From CAYSCW01 sp964429795 (GTDB lineage: Bacteria; Acidobacteriota; Aminicenantia; Aminicenantales; Aminicenantaceae), in contig CAYSCW010000010.1 in the NCBI GenBank assembly GCA_964429795.1, positions 15,803-79,802 on the forward strand: 64,000 nt of DNA, read 5' to 3'. The notes under the pieces were generated by a model. It saw nothing but the letters and a program-made list of their open reading frames with translations. It was not told the DNA's origin and ran no database searches. The translations under genes and the position numbers were made by a program. Below, piece after piece: positions 33,413 through 41,651 of the stretch. Every line of letters begins with the position of its first letter. Position 1 is the first letter of the stretch.

Positions 33413-34414
33413 TTAAGAAACAATAGCCTCTTTAAGCTCTTGAGGAGTGAATGTAGCTGTGCCCTTCTTCATAACCACAAGGCCGCCGGCATGATTAGCC
33501 AGGAGGGCTGCCTCCCTGAAGGTTGCTCCACAGGCCAGAGCCAGAGTGAAAACACTGATCACACTGTCTCCAGCCCCTGTGACATCGACGATGTCTGTGG
33601 TGCCATGGATGGGGATGGAAAAGGGAGGCTTGCTTTTTTCAAAAAGTACCATCCCTTTTGAACCCCGGGTGATGAGAATCGCGCCGGCTTGTGTCTTTGT
33701 TAAAAGTTCCTCTCCTGCTTTTTTCAAGATTTGGTTATCGTCGTTTATTTCAATCTTCAAAGCCCACTCCACTTCTGGCTCGTTGGGAGTGGACACGGTG
33801 ATACCTTTAAAATTTGTCAAACGGAAACGGGAATCGAGAGTGACCGGAATTTTGGCTTTCTTGAAATCGAGGAGGGTACTTTCAAAAATCGACTCCTTGA
33901 CTGTGAGATAATTATAGTCAGAGATGAGAAGGGCATCTATATTTTTTATTGAATCGTTTAGGGCTTTTTGAAGTTTTTTCCTTATTCCTGATGATTCTGG
34001 AACTTTTCCCTCCTTGTCGATACGTAGAATTTGCTGTTTTCTTGTGGTTTCTTCGCCAGCCAGGATCCTGGTTTTTATGGGAGTCTTGAAGTTGCGCTCT
34101 TGATATAAACCCTGGGTGGATATGCCTTCTTTTTTCAGCATTTGAAGGATTTTCTTGCCTGCCCTGTCGGCTCCGATGACACCGATAGGGTAGGGGATAG
34201 CACCCAGAGCCTTGAGGTTGAGGATGGGATTACCGGCTCCACCTAGAAAGAACTCCTGGTTTCTATAAGAGAGGATGAGAACAGGAGCTTCGCGGGAGAT
34301 CCTGCGTGTCGTTCCATAGAGGTATTCATCTAGAATAAAATCTCCCCATACAGCTACTTTTTTCTGAGCAAAGCCATCGATGATGGCGAGCAGATTTTTC
34401 TTTTCTTTTTCCAC
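33413..34414 (-). CDS. hldA: D-glycero-beta-D-manno-heptose-7-phosphate kinase
   Basis: A 333-residue PfkB-type kinase, equivalent to the N-terminal half of HldE. KVAVWGDFILDEYLYGTTRRISREAPVLI is the substrate-binding start, GGAGNPILNLKALGA the PfkB loop, and DIVDVTGAGDSVISVFTLALA the ATP/anion-hole motif with the catalytic Asp of GAGD. The kinase phosphorylates heptose-7-phosphate at C1. First gene of the minus-strand heptose operon; its presence implies LPS with heptose. Confidence 0.92.
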   Translation of the reverse strand: MEKEKKNLLAIIDGFAQKKVAVWGDFILDEYLYGTTRRISREAPVLILSYRNQEFFLGGAGNPILNLKALGAIPYPIGVIGADRAGKKILQMLKKEGISTQGLYQERNFKTPIKTRILAGEETTRKQQILRIDKEGKVPESSGIRKKLQKALNDSIKNIDALLISDYNYLTVKESIFESTLLDFKKAKIPVTLDSRFRLTNFKGITVSTPNEPEVEWALKIEINDDNQILKKAGEELLTKTQAGAILITRGSKGMVLFEKSKPPFSIPIHGTTDIVDVTGAGDSVISVFTLALACGATFREAALLANHAGGLVVMKKGTATFTPQELKEAIVS

Positions 34415-34696
34415 TGAACTTCAGCCCAAATTTTTATCAGAAAAGCGAAAAAAGGTCAAATTAAAGACAGGAAAGGTGCTTCTTTTTTGATGGAGAAAAC
34501 TTCTTCAGTCTCATATAATCTGCATTTCAAAAGAAGATATTCTTAGGAAGTTGATAGCATTTTCATTTCCGGGTTAGCTAGTGATGAGGGATATAATCAG
34601 TCACAGCGTCGCTTCCCCTCCTAGGAAGTTCCATATGTTGAGAAAAAAATGTCGCAGATAGAAAAGGAAGGCTGTATGATCGGAAGGGAGAATAAA

Positions 34697-36018
34697 ATGA
34701 TGAGAATGAAAAATTTTTTGTCATTGGCAGCGGTTTGCCTTTTAACCTTAACACTTCTATCTCCTGCAATTTCTCAGGCACAAAACATCGATGTCGATAG
34801 CCTTGTTCCTCAACTGGAAACAGAGATTGCAAAGATGATGAAGAATGGCAAGGTTCCCTCAGCAAGCATTGCCCTTGTCTGCGGTGATCGCATCATCTGG
34901 ACTGGGGCTTATGGATATATCAACCTTTGGGCCCGTACCCCTGCCAAAGTCAATTGTGTCTATCTTATCGGATCAACCTTCAAGGCCATGTCCATGTTTG
35001 CTCTTCTTCAGCAGATGGAGGAGGGAAAATTTNNNNNNNNNNNNNNNNNNNNNNNNNNNNNNNNNNNNNNNNNNNNNNNNNNNNNNNNNNNNNNNNNNNN
35101 NNNNNNNNNNNNNNNNNNNNNNNNNNNNNNNNCTTCAAGGCCATGTCCATGTTTGCTCTTCTTCAGCAGATGGAGGAGGGAAAATTTGGTCTGGACGATC
35201 CGGTGAGCAAATATTTGACCGATATAAAAATCAAAGGCGAAGACTCCTCAAATCCTGTAACCTTCCACCATCTTCTCACCCATACATCCGGTCTTCCCGG
35301 AGATTTTGGCGCTCATCCGGTTTGGGGAGAGACGGTTCCTTCGCCTCTTAAAGATTACTTGAAAAAGTCACTGAAGCTCATCAATCCTCCTCTGACCAAG
35401 GTTGTCTACTCCAATATGGCCTATACCCTCGTTGCTTATCTTCTCCAGAAGTTCTCAGGCGTCCCATATAAAAAATACATCCAGGAGCATATATTTAATC
35501 CCTTGGAGATGAAAGATACTGCCTTTTCCCCTCGCCCGGATATGGAAGAGCGACTGGCCATGCCCTATATCATCGATACAAAGACTGGCAAACATAAACC
35601 AGCAGCGAGGCTGAAAGCAAATGTGTGGCCAGCAGGGATCGTCTATGGAACTGTAACCAACCAGGCCCATTGGCTGATTGCCAACCTCAACCATGGCGTT
35701 TATAAAGGCCGTCGCCTCATAAGCGAAGAAATATTCCAGGAAGTTATGAAACGCCAGTATGATCGATTCAAAGGACCCATAAGCGCCGGATGGCTGAATG
35801 AGACCACTGGTTACGGCCTGACGTGGTGGATTTCCCGACGCAAAGGCGATACCCTCTTTGCCCACAGCGGAAGCGTGCCGGGGTATACCGCCTTTCTTGC
35901 CGGCAACCTGGATAAGAAAACAGGATTTGCCATCCTGACCAACGGCCACCGGGCCCACAAACATCTTTTTGACCTGGCCGTGAAAGCCTTAGACCTCATG
36001 GAACTCCACAGAAAATAG
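34697..36018 (+). CDS. secreted beta-lactamase-family serine hydrolase (interrupted by false gap)
   Basis: A class C beta-lactamase/penicillin-binding-like hydrolase. Signal peptide MMRMKNFLSLAAVCLLTLTLLSPAISQAQ; nucleophile Ser93 and Lys96 in STFK; YSNMAY gives the Tyr-x-Asn motif; HSGSVPGYTAF replaces KTG. A 100-N gap interrupts it, but the 55 bases before the gap are repeated exactly after it. Removing gap plus one copy (155 bases) restores a single frame of about 388 residues through MEEGKFGLDDPVSKYL. The gene is therefore probably intact. ATG 34697 follows GAAGGGAG; upstream in-frame ATGs lack one. Substrate unknown: esterase, D-aminopeptidase or lactamase activities occur in this family. 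Confidence 0.85.
35033..35132. other. 100-N scaffold gap with duplicated 55-bp flanks
   Basis: One hundred N. Positions 34978-35032 and 35133-35187 are identical 55-mers (CTTCAAGGCCATG...AAAATTT), the mark of two contigs that overlap but were scaffolded instead of merged. The real chromosome probably has no gap here. Confidence 0.95.
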
Positions 36019-36047
36019 GGTAATAGAGGTAATAAAGGAAGGAACTT

Positions 36048-37160
36048 CTATTTCTCAGGGACGAGTTCGATGACAATCTCCATATGGGAAGTCTGAGGAA
36101 AAAGGTCAAAAAGAGCTGCACTTTGAATCCGATACCCCTCTAATTCCTTCAAGTCTTTATCAAGCTGTTTGAGGTTGCATGAGGCATAGATGATGGCCTC
36201 TGGCCTGAGTGCCTTTAAGCACTTTATGGTTTTAGAATGGATTCCACTTCTCGGGGGATCGACAATCACGAACAGAGGCTGCGGCATTTCTATTCTCTTC
36301 AGGTGTTTGCTGTCTGCGAGGACAACATTGACATTATTGGCCGTGTTTTCCTGGATGTTCTTTTCTGCCGCCTCTATGGCCTGCTGGGAATTTTCGAGAA
36401 TGGTTGCACTCTGGAAGAGATCTGCATTGATGATGGCGAAGGTCCCCACTCCACCGTAAAGATCGAGAAGATGGGTATTTTTTGTCTCAGATTTCTGAAG
36501 CAGGCTCCGGCAGTGGATGTGTATTTTCTCGGCCACATCGTGATTGTTCTGGAAAAAGCCCTGGACAGGATACCAGAGTCTCTTTCCCAGATATTCTTCA
36601 TTGAGCCATTCCTGACCTTTGACCACCTTAAAATTTTCGGAAACACTCACATCTCTATTTGGCGGAACATAAGTGATAAGAAGGTTTCGAGCTGAAGTTG
36701 TCCTGGCAAAATCTTTGATCTTCTCTTCTGCCTCTTTGAGGTTGGAGGATCTTTCGTTGAGCACGATAGAGACAGAGGAATCGCTGGGCGGCGTTCTCAA
36801 GACAGCATAGCGGAATGTTCCCGTATTTTGCCGGGCCTGAAAAACGTCCGCATCGGTGATAAAGTCTTTCACTTCCTTGATGAGCTTATTCAGCTTTTCA
36901 TTGGAAATCACACACCTTTCCACGTCCACAACACTGTACCATTTGCCCTTTTCCCTGAATCCCAGGCCATCTTGATGAAATATCATATCCATCCGGTGTC
37001 TGTAAAAATATTCCCTTCCCGAGAAGACAGGAAAGTCCGGAAGATTCAGGACTTTGGCTACCTTGTTTTTCTTTCTTTCAAGCTGGAGAGGATAGTCCAC
37101 ATCCTGAAAGGCGCATCCGCCGCATCTTCCGAAGTAAGGGCAAAGAGATTTGGCCACCAT
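36048..37160 (-). CDS. 23S rRNA (uracil-C5)-methyltransferase, RlmD/TrmA family
   Basis: A 370-residue class I methyltransferase. The N-terminal [4Fe-4S] ligands are Cys7-x5-Cys13-x2-Cys16 and Cys83. The SAM-binding motif is LLDLYGGVGTFAIINA, then VIVDPPRSGIHSKTI and the catalytic Cys in IYASCNLKQLDKD. It lacks the N-terminal TRAM domain of E. coli RlmD, starting directly at the cluster motif, so it is a short form. The target is probably m5U in 23S rRNA but could be tRNA U54. On the minus strand, convergent with the serine hydrolase gene. Confidence 0.86.
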   Translation of the reverse strand: MVAKSLCPYFGRCGGCAFQDVDYPLQLERKKNKVAKVLNLPDFPVFSGREYFYRHRMDMIFHQDGLGFREKGKWYSVVDVERCVISNEKLNKLIKEVKDFITDADVFQARQNTGTFRYAVLRTPPSDSSVSIVLNERSSNLKEAEEKIKDFARTTSARNLLITYVPPNRDVSVSENFKVVKGQEWLNEEYLGKRLWYPVQGFFQNNHDVAEKIHIHCRSLLQKSETKNTHLLDLYGGVGTFAIINADLFQSATILENSQQAIEAAEKNIQENTANNVNVVLADSKHLKRIEMPQPLFVIVDPPRSGIHSKTIKCLKALRPEAIIYASCNLKQLDKDLKELEGYRIQSAALFDLFPQTSHMEIVIELVPEK

Positions 37161-37392
37161 CAGCCTCTGACAATTTTACACTGTTAAATTAAATTTTTGA
37201 AACAATATATTTTAATACTACCTTTTTAATCTTTCTTCTGTTTGAACTCGTACAATGGCAGGTCTCTTTTCAGTTCCTAATTTTGCCATATCTTCACCAT
37301 AATTATTAGTTCCTATGTTTTGTAGGGTTACATAAATATTGTGTATAGAGCAAAATCTGGCAAGAATGACTTTAGAAGATTTTTTTACCTTA

Positions 37393-37440
37393 TAGATAAA
37401 ATAGTCTTGACTTTTTTACTTGTTTAGATAAAATAGTCTT
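37393..37440 (+). promoter_or_regulatory. tandem operator-like repeats over a leaderless promoter
   Basis: Two identical 16-mers TAGATAAAATAGTCTT at 37393-37408 and 37425-37440, 32 bp apart (three helical turns). Between them TTGACT (37407-37412) and TAAAAT (37429-37434), spaced by 16, form a sigma-70-like promoter whose start would fall on or beside the ATG at 37441, predicting a leaderless mRNA. The repeats cover -35 and -10, as expected for a repressor site. Confidence 0.55.
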
Positions 37441-38664
37441 ATGATTAAAAGACACCTCGAGAATATTTGCTTCCAGGAAGAATTTGGCCGCCAGATGCGT
37501 TTCATTTCCGGTCCCCGGCAGATCGGAAAAACAACCCTATCCAAAAATTTCCTTCATCAACGGAAACTCGATAAACTTTATTTCAATTGGGACCTACGTG
37601 CCGTCCGCAACCAATACCTTCAAGACCCCTATTTTTTTGAGACGGAAATCTACGATGCCCATAGGCACGGAAGGCCTGTCTGGGTGTGTTTGGATGAAAT
37701 CCACAAGATGCCGAAATGGAAGAACATCCTGAAGGACTACTTCGATAAATTCGAAGATACAGCCCGATTCATCGTCACTGGAAGCGCACGACTGGAGTGG
37801 TTCCGCAAATCCGGAGATGCTCTCACTGGGCGGTATTTCCTTTTTCACCTGTTTCCTCTTTCTCTCTCGGAAGCAGCCGGAAACATAATGCCACAACTTA
37901 GAGAAGGAGAGTCGGCAACAGATTTTATCGAAAGGCGAATCACCCGGGTACGGTATGAGCAGGATCTGCTCAACCAGCTTCTCTATTACAGCGGTTTTCC
38001 CGAACCCTTTTCCAAAGCTAGCATTCGATTTTTCAGGCGTTGGCAGATGAATACGGTCGATCAGATCATCCGGGAAGATGTTAGAGACCTAACTCGGATC
38101 ATCGAGACCGAAAACGTCGCCTCCTTGATCATACGGCTGCCTGATCGTGTCGGGTCTCCTCTCTCAATGAATGCTCTTCGAGAAGACATGCAAGTTAGCT
38201 ACACGGCTGTGAAGAATGCGATATCAGCCCTGCAACTGACTCATGTCATTTTTCTGATTTCTCCCTACAGCCTTAATATTTCGAGAGCTATCAAAAAAGA
38301 GAAAAAATGCTATTTTTTAGACTGGACGAGGTGTCCAGATCCTGCCTTTCGCTTCGAAAATTATATCGCCGTCGAGCTCAAGACGCTGATCGAGCTGTGG
38401 AACGATGGCGGCCTTGGTTCTCTTGAGCTTTACTACGTCCGGACAAAGGACAGACGCGAGACAGACTTTTTGATCGTGAAGAATAAAAAGCCTTGGTGTC
38501 TTTTTGAAGCAAAACTCTCTGATGTTCCAGTGGAGAACCACCATCGAAAGCACGCAGAAGCACTCGGAGGAATTCCTGTCGTCCAGCTGACACAAGAGTC
38601 CAAGGTCATCAAAAAAAGTGAAAGAACTATCTACCGTATCTCTGCCAGCCGTTTCTTCAGCTGA
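37441..38664 (+). CDS. AAA ATPase with DUF4143 nuclease-like domain
   Basis: A 407-residue P-loop ATPase of the AAA_14/DUF4143 type: Walker A GPRQIGKTT (24-32), Walker B VWVCLDEIHKMPKW, sensor IVTGSARLEWFRKSGDALTGRY, then a winged-helix region and a C-terminal DUF4143 (about 225-390). The latter has E...D...ELYYVRTKDRRETDFLIVKNKKPWCLFEAK, a PD-(D/E)xK-like arrangement. Such genes are abundant, horizontally mobile and poorly understood; they may be toxin-like or selfish. Base composition falls downstream of here. The promoter carries tandem repeats that suggest autoregulation. Confidence 0.85.
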   Translation: MIKRHLENICFQEEFGRQMRFISGPRQIGKTTLSKNFLHQRKLDKLYFNWDLRAVRNQYLQDPYFFETEIYDAHRHGRPVWVCLDEIHKMPKWKNILKDYFDKFEDTARFIVTGSARLEWFRKSGDALTGRYFLFHLFPLSLSEAAGNIMPQLREGESATDFIERRITRVRYEQDLLNQLLYYSGFPEPFSKASIRFFRRWQMNTVDQIIREDVRDLTRIIETENVASLIIRLPDRVGSPLSMNALREDMQVSYTAVKNAISALQLTHVIFLISPYSLNISRAIKKEKKCYFLDWTRCPDPAFRFENYIAVELKTLIELWNDGGLGSLELYYVRTKDRRETDFLIVKNKKPWCLFEAKLSDVPVENHHRKHAEALGGIPVVQLTQESKVIKKSERTIYRISASRFFS

Positions 38665-38838
38665 TCTAACGCTTCTGATAAAATAACATCATGACTTTCA
38701 TTTCGCTTAAAAGGATCGGCCATTTCTTCTAAGGAGGAGGCTGTCCAATGTCATTTTTTGTTAGGCGTGAACGTTATTTGTATAGCTTTGGAGAAAATAT
38801 GAAAATAAGCTCTCGAGTAACAGAAAAGCAAAAAGCTT

Positions 38839-38943
38839 GATTTTACTCAACTAGCTAAAGATGTTGAACCCTTTCTGTTTTCCCCAAGCGATTCAAAAAA
38901 AGTTCTCCTGTTTGCTGAGTTTATTAAAGGATATGAATTTTAA
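38839..38943 (+). pseudogene. 3' remnant of an AbiEii-like nucleotidyltransferase toxin gene
   Basis: A short frame reading DFTQLAKDVEPFLF then SDSKKVLLFAEFIKGYEF and TAA resembles the C-terminus common to AbiEii/AbiGii nucleotidyltransferase toxins. No start codon or upstream homologous sequence exists, and the preceding 170 bases are closed in this frame, so only the tail survives. The rest of 38665-39077 shows no other feature. Confidence 0.4.
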
Positions 38944-39077
38944 TAGAAAAAAGTATGTTTTTATCATATAAAGACTGATGTTACTTCAGTCCCAACAGGA
39001 AATGTCTGACTATGGCAGGGATGATATGGAGTTGTTTATTGACCGTAATTTTTGAAAGTGTTAAATATATGGTGGAT

Positions 39078-39166
39078 GCCGGAGTGGCGAAATTGGCAGA
39101 CGCGCTGGACTCAAAATCCAGTTCTGGGCGACCAGAGTGTGGGTTCGAATCCCTCCTCCGGCACCA
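39078..39166 (+). tRNA. tRNA-Leu (CAA)
   Basis: A class II tRNA with long variable arm. Acceptor GCCGGAG/CTCCGGC, anticodon stem CTGGA/TCCAG with loop CTCAAAA (anticodon CAA, reading UUG), a variable arm from about TTCTGGGCGACCAGA, T-loop TTCGAAT. Discriminator A and CCA are encoded at 39163-39166. Mobile-type remnants lie on both sides, so it may be an integration hot spot. Confidence 0.95.
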
Positions 39167-39200
39167 GTTTTCCCCTTCTCTTATTTGAAGCCAAATCCCC

Positions 39201-39290
39201 TTTGTGATATAAGTCTATTAGTCATTGCTGGCGGACACAATGAATCCAGCAAGGAGGGAAATCCGCACGTACGGTTCTGTGAGGGGCATT
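39201..39290 (+). repeat. dispersed 60-bp repeat with group II intron domain V-like tail
   Basis: Positions 39201-39260 match 60412-60471 at 50 of 60 bases without gaps. Directly after, GGGAAATCCGCACGTACGG and TTCTGTGAGGGG (39255-39286) resemble the 3' arm of group II intron domain V plus the start of domain VI. The expected 5' arm (GAGCCGTA-like) is not intact and no intron-encoded protein is near. Probably the decayed 3' end of an intron. Confidence 0.45.
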
Positions 39291-39309
39291 AAACCGAAAG
39301 GAGGTTACT

Positions 39310-39792
39310 ATGTCTACTCGACAAAATTGGAAAAAAATTTTAGCAAACTTTTTTGAAAAACAAAAAGAAGAAAAAGAGGAGAAAGAAGAGAAGCATAGTC
39401 ACGAAAAATTGAGAGTTGAGAAATTTTATTCAACGATTGTAAATCCCGCTTTTGAAGAGCTTAAGTCTGAATTAAAAAAACACGGAAGAGAAGTAGAGGT
39501 ATATAGCGAAAGAAGAGATTTTGCATCAATTATTGTACAGTTCGAGGGTGAGGAAGAGCTTGATTATTCGATAGAAGTGATGTTATATCCAGGTCTTACA
39601 TTTCCTCGTCCAGTAATTCATTATACAGAGTGGGCAAGTAGTAGGAGATTAAGAGTCGAGGGGTTATTAAGGACGGGTAGTCAGGACTATGATATCTTTG
39701 ATATTACAATAGATGAAATTATTGAACACTTTTTAAATGAATACAAAAACCTTTCAAGTAAACATAATAAAAATATTGATTTTAAGTCTTAA
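39310..39792 (+). CDS. hypothetical protein
   Basis: A 160-residue protein with a Lys/Glu-rich helix at the N-terminus (FFEKQKEEKEEKEEKHSHEK), then a compact alpha/beta domain (VYSERRDFASIIVQFEGEEELDYSIEVMLYP ... IDEIIEHFLNEYKNL). No signal peptide or membrane segment. GAAAGGAGGTTACT gives an excellent ribosome site. Not recognised. It is AT-rich and lies within the accessory patch downstream of tRNA-Leu, so recent acquisition is plausible. Confidence 0.6.
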   Translation: MSTRQNWKKILANFFEKQKEEKEEKEEKHSHEKLRVEKFYSTIVNPAFEELKSELKKHGREVEVYSERRDFASIIVQFEGEEELDYSIEVMLYPGLTFPRPVIHYTEWASSRRLRVEGLLRTGSQDYDIFDITIDEIIEHFLNEYKNLSSKHNKNIDFKS

Positions 39793-39930
39793 CTTTGCTA
39801 CTGCTATCTTTTTCAAGAAACTTCTTCAACTTCAAACATATCTCCAATGAAGCCTTAAATCGTGCTTGCGTCCTTTCTTGAATCTGGGGATTATTGAAGA
39901 TAATTTTTTTAAAAGGGGGAGGTGAGAAGG

Positions 39931-40158
39931 ATGAAAGAAAAATTTTATATTACAGCTCTCCAAATCGATGATAGTGAATCTTATGATTCTTTAGAAGAGG
40001 TGACAGCTAAAGCATATGGATATTTCTCAAAAATAAAATCTCTCAAATCAGTAGTAATTCATGAATGGATAGAGGGGAGCGAGAAAGGTCCCATGAGATT
40101 TGTTTTTAAAGAAAAGAGCGGGAAAATAAATTACGTTGATATTAAACGGGGAGATTAA
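39931..40158 (+). CDS. small hypothetical protein
   Basis: A 75-residue soluble protein (MKEKFYITALQIDDSESYDSLEEVTAKAYGYF...INYVDIKRGD). The ATG at 39931 sits behind GGGGGAGGTGAGAAGG; an in-frame GTG nine bases earlier is unlikely. Predicted beta-alpha-beta-beta pattern, no known domain. It follows the 160-residue gene in the AT-rich accessory segment and may be co-transcribed with it. Function unknown. Confidence 0.5.
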   Translation: MKEKFYITALQIDDSESYDSLEEVTAKAYGYFSKIKSLKSVVIHEWIEGSEKGPMRFVFKEKSGKINYVDIKRGD

Positions 40159-40219
40159 AAAATGGCAAATTGTTGCCTTGACAATAATAAGTGAAATGGA
40201 GGGATAGAAAAAAATCCTC

Positions 40220-40420
40220 ATGATTATTCCTTTAGCCTTATTCCTTTGCCTGACTTTCAGTTGCCAAAGGCAAGTCGAAGAGGGAATCACTGAAGAAGAA
40301 GCACAGGCTTTTGCTGACCTTATTTTGGAAATGTAGAACGAGACCAACCTTACTATAGTAGACGAGGTCTATGCTCCTGAGATTGTACGGCATGACTATG
40401 GTCTACCAGAAGACATTTAG
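40220..40420 (+). pseudogene. ester cyclase (SnoaL/NTF2-like) lipoprotein pseudogene
   Basis: Begins MIIPLALFLCLTFSC (lipobox LTFSC, acylated Cys15) then EEEAQAFADLILEM and an in-frame TAG at 40334-40336. Past this stop the frame continues NETNLTIVDEVYAPEIVRHDYGLPEDI and stops again at 40418-40420. The post-stop sequence is the characteristic start of the ester cyclase fold, where homologues continue for another 100 residues that are missing here. So the gene has both a nonsense codon and a 3' truncation. Confidence 0.65.
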
Positions 40421-40712
40421 GAAATATAGAAATAAGTACTATTTGTATAAAATCAACCATTATTAATAAAATAATGCTTGATAAATAGACTGAAAATATT
40501 AGCTAGTGGTGGTGGCTTTTATCGCTTCTATCATTTATCTCATCCTCCCTTTTGTTCATTAATGATGTGAGGATAGGGGAAGAAATGGAAATACTCCAAT
40601 GCGAAAATATTTGAAATCAGAGGTCAATTGTGGTATCCACACTCTGTGTGTTTGCGGTTAAAACAATGGTTTTAATGAAGAGCTAAAGCCTTTTGGGGAA
40701 AGGAGAGGAGAA

Positions 40713-41621
40713 ATGACGGCCAAACTGATCAAAGGCACGGAGATTCGGGAAGAAATCCTGGCAGAGATTAAAGCCGAAGTGGAGAAAATCAAGGAGGAAC
40801 ATGGTATAGTTCCCGGGTTAGTGACTATTTTGGTGGGAGAAGATCCTGCCTCGGTCTCTTACGTAACCGCTAAAATCAAAACAGCTAACAGTCTTGGGTT
40901 TAAAGAAGTTCAGGAAAACAGGCCAGAGACCATTTCAGAAGAGGAGCTCCTGGCATTGATCGATTGCTATAACAAGGATCGCACGGTCCATGGTGTTCTG
41001 GTTCAGTTGCCTCTTCCCAAACACATCGACGAGAAAAAAGTCATCAATGCCATTGATCCTGACAAAGATGTGGACGGGTTTCATCCTGTGAATATGGGCC
41101 GTCTGGTGATCGGCGGTTCAGCGGTCAAGTTTCGTCCGCCTACTCCTGCAGCAATTCAGGAATTGATCCTCCGTGCCGGTGTTGAAACCAATGGGGCTGA
41201 GGTGGTGGTTGTCGGCCGGTCCAACATCGTGGGTAAACCGATCGCCATCATGATGATGCAGAAAGAGCCGAAGGCCAACGCTACAGTAACCGTTGCTCAT
41301 ACCAGGACTAGAGACCTGGCTTTCCACTGCAAAAGGGCAGATATATTGATTGTGGCAGCCGGAGTTCCTGGTTTGGTCAAGCCCGAATGGATCAAACCAG
41401 GAGCCTGTGTCATCGATGTGGGGGTCAACCGGGTGGGATGGAAGATCAGCAAAAAGACGGGAAAGAGAATAGCCCTGCTCAAAGGCGATGTCGACTTTGA
41501 AGCCGCCCAGGAGATCGCAGGATGGATTACACCTGTTCCTGGCGGAGTGGGGCCTATGACCATCACCATGCTCATGAGGAATACCCTGAACGCCTTAAAA
41601 TACAAGCTGGGAATCGCATGA
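40713..41621 (+). CDS. folD: methylenetetrahydrofolate dehydrogenase / cyclohydrolase
   Basis: A 302-residue bifunctional FolD that interconverts 5,10-methylene-THF, methenyl-THF and 10-formyl-THF in the cytoplasm. Signatures: SVSYVTAKIKTANSLGF (catalytic Lys), GVLVQLPLPKHIDEKKVINAIDPDKDVDGFHPVNMG, VVVVGRSNIVGKPIAIMMM (dinucleotide-binding loop) and TPVPGGVGPMTITMLMRNT. All expected residues are present and length is normal. AAAGGAGAGGAGAA precedes ATG. It is followed by two dehydrogenase genes on the same strand, 30 and 25 bases apart, suggesting an operon of mixed function. Confidence 0.96.
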   Translation: MTAKLIKGTEIREEILAEIKAEVEKIKEEHGIVPGLVTILVGEDPASVSYVTAKIKTANSLGFKEVQENRPETISEEELLALIDCYNKDRTVHGVLVQLPLPKHIDEKKVINAIDPDKDVDGFHPVNMGRLVIGGSAVKFRPPTPAAIQELILRAGVETNGAEVVVVGRSNIVGKPIAIMMMQKEPKANATVTVAHTRTRDLAFHCKRADILIVAAGVPGLVKPEWIKPGACVIDVGVNRVGWKISKKTGKRIALLKGDVDFEAAQEIAGWITPVPGGVGPMTITMLMRNTLNALKYKLGIA

Positions 41622-41651
41622 TCACCGCCTGGATCTTTTAAAGGAGAGACA

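Noticed and set aside
34649..34696. Longer N-terminus of the serine hydrolase
   Set aside because: It would place charged residues before a clear signal peptide; ATG 34697 has a ribosome site.
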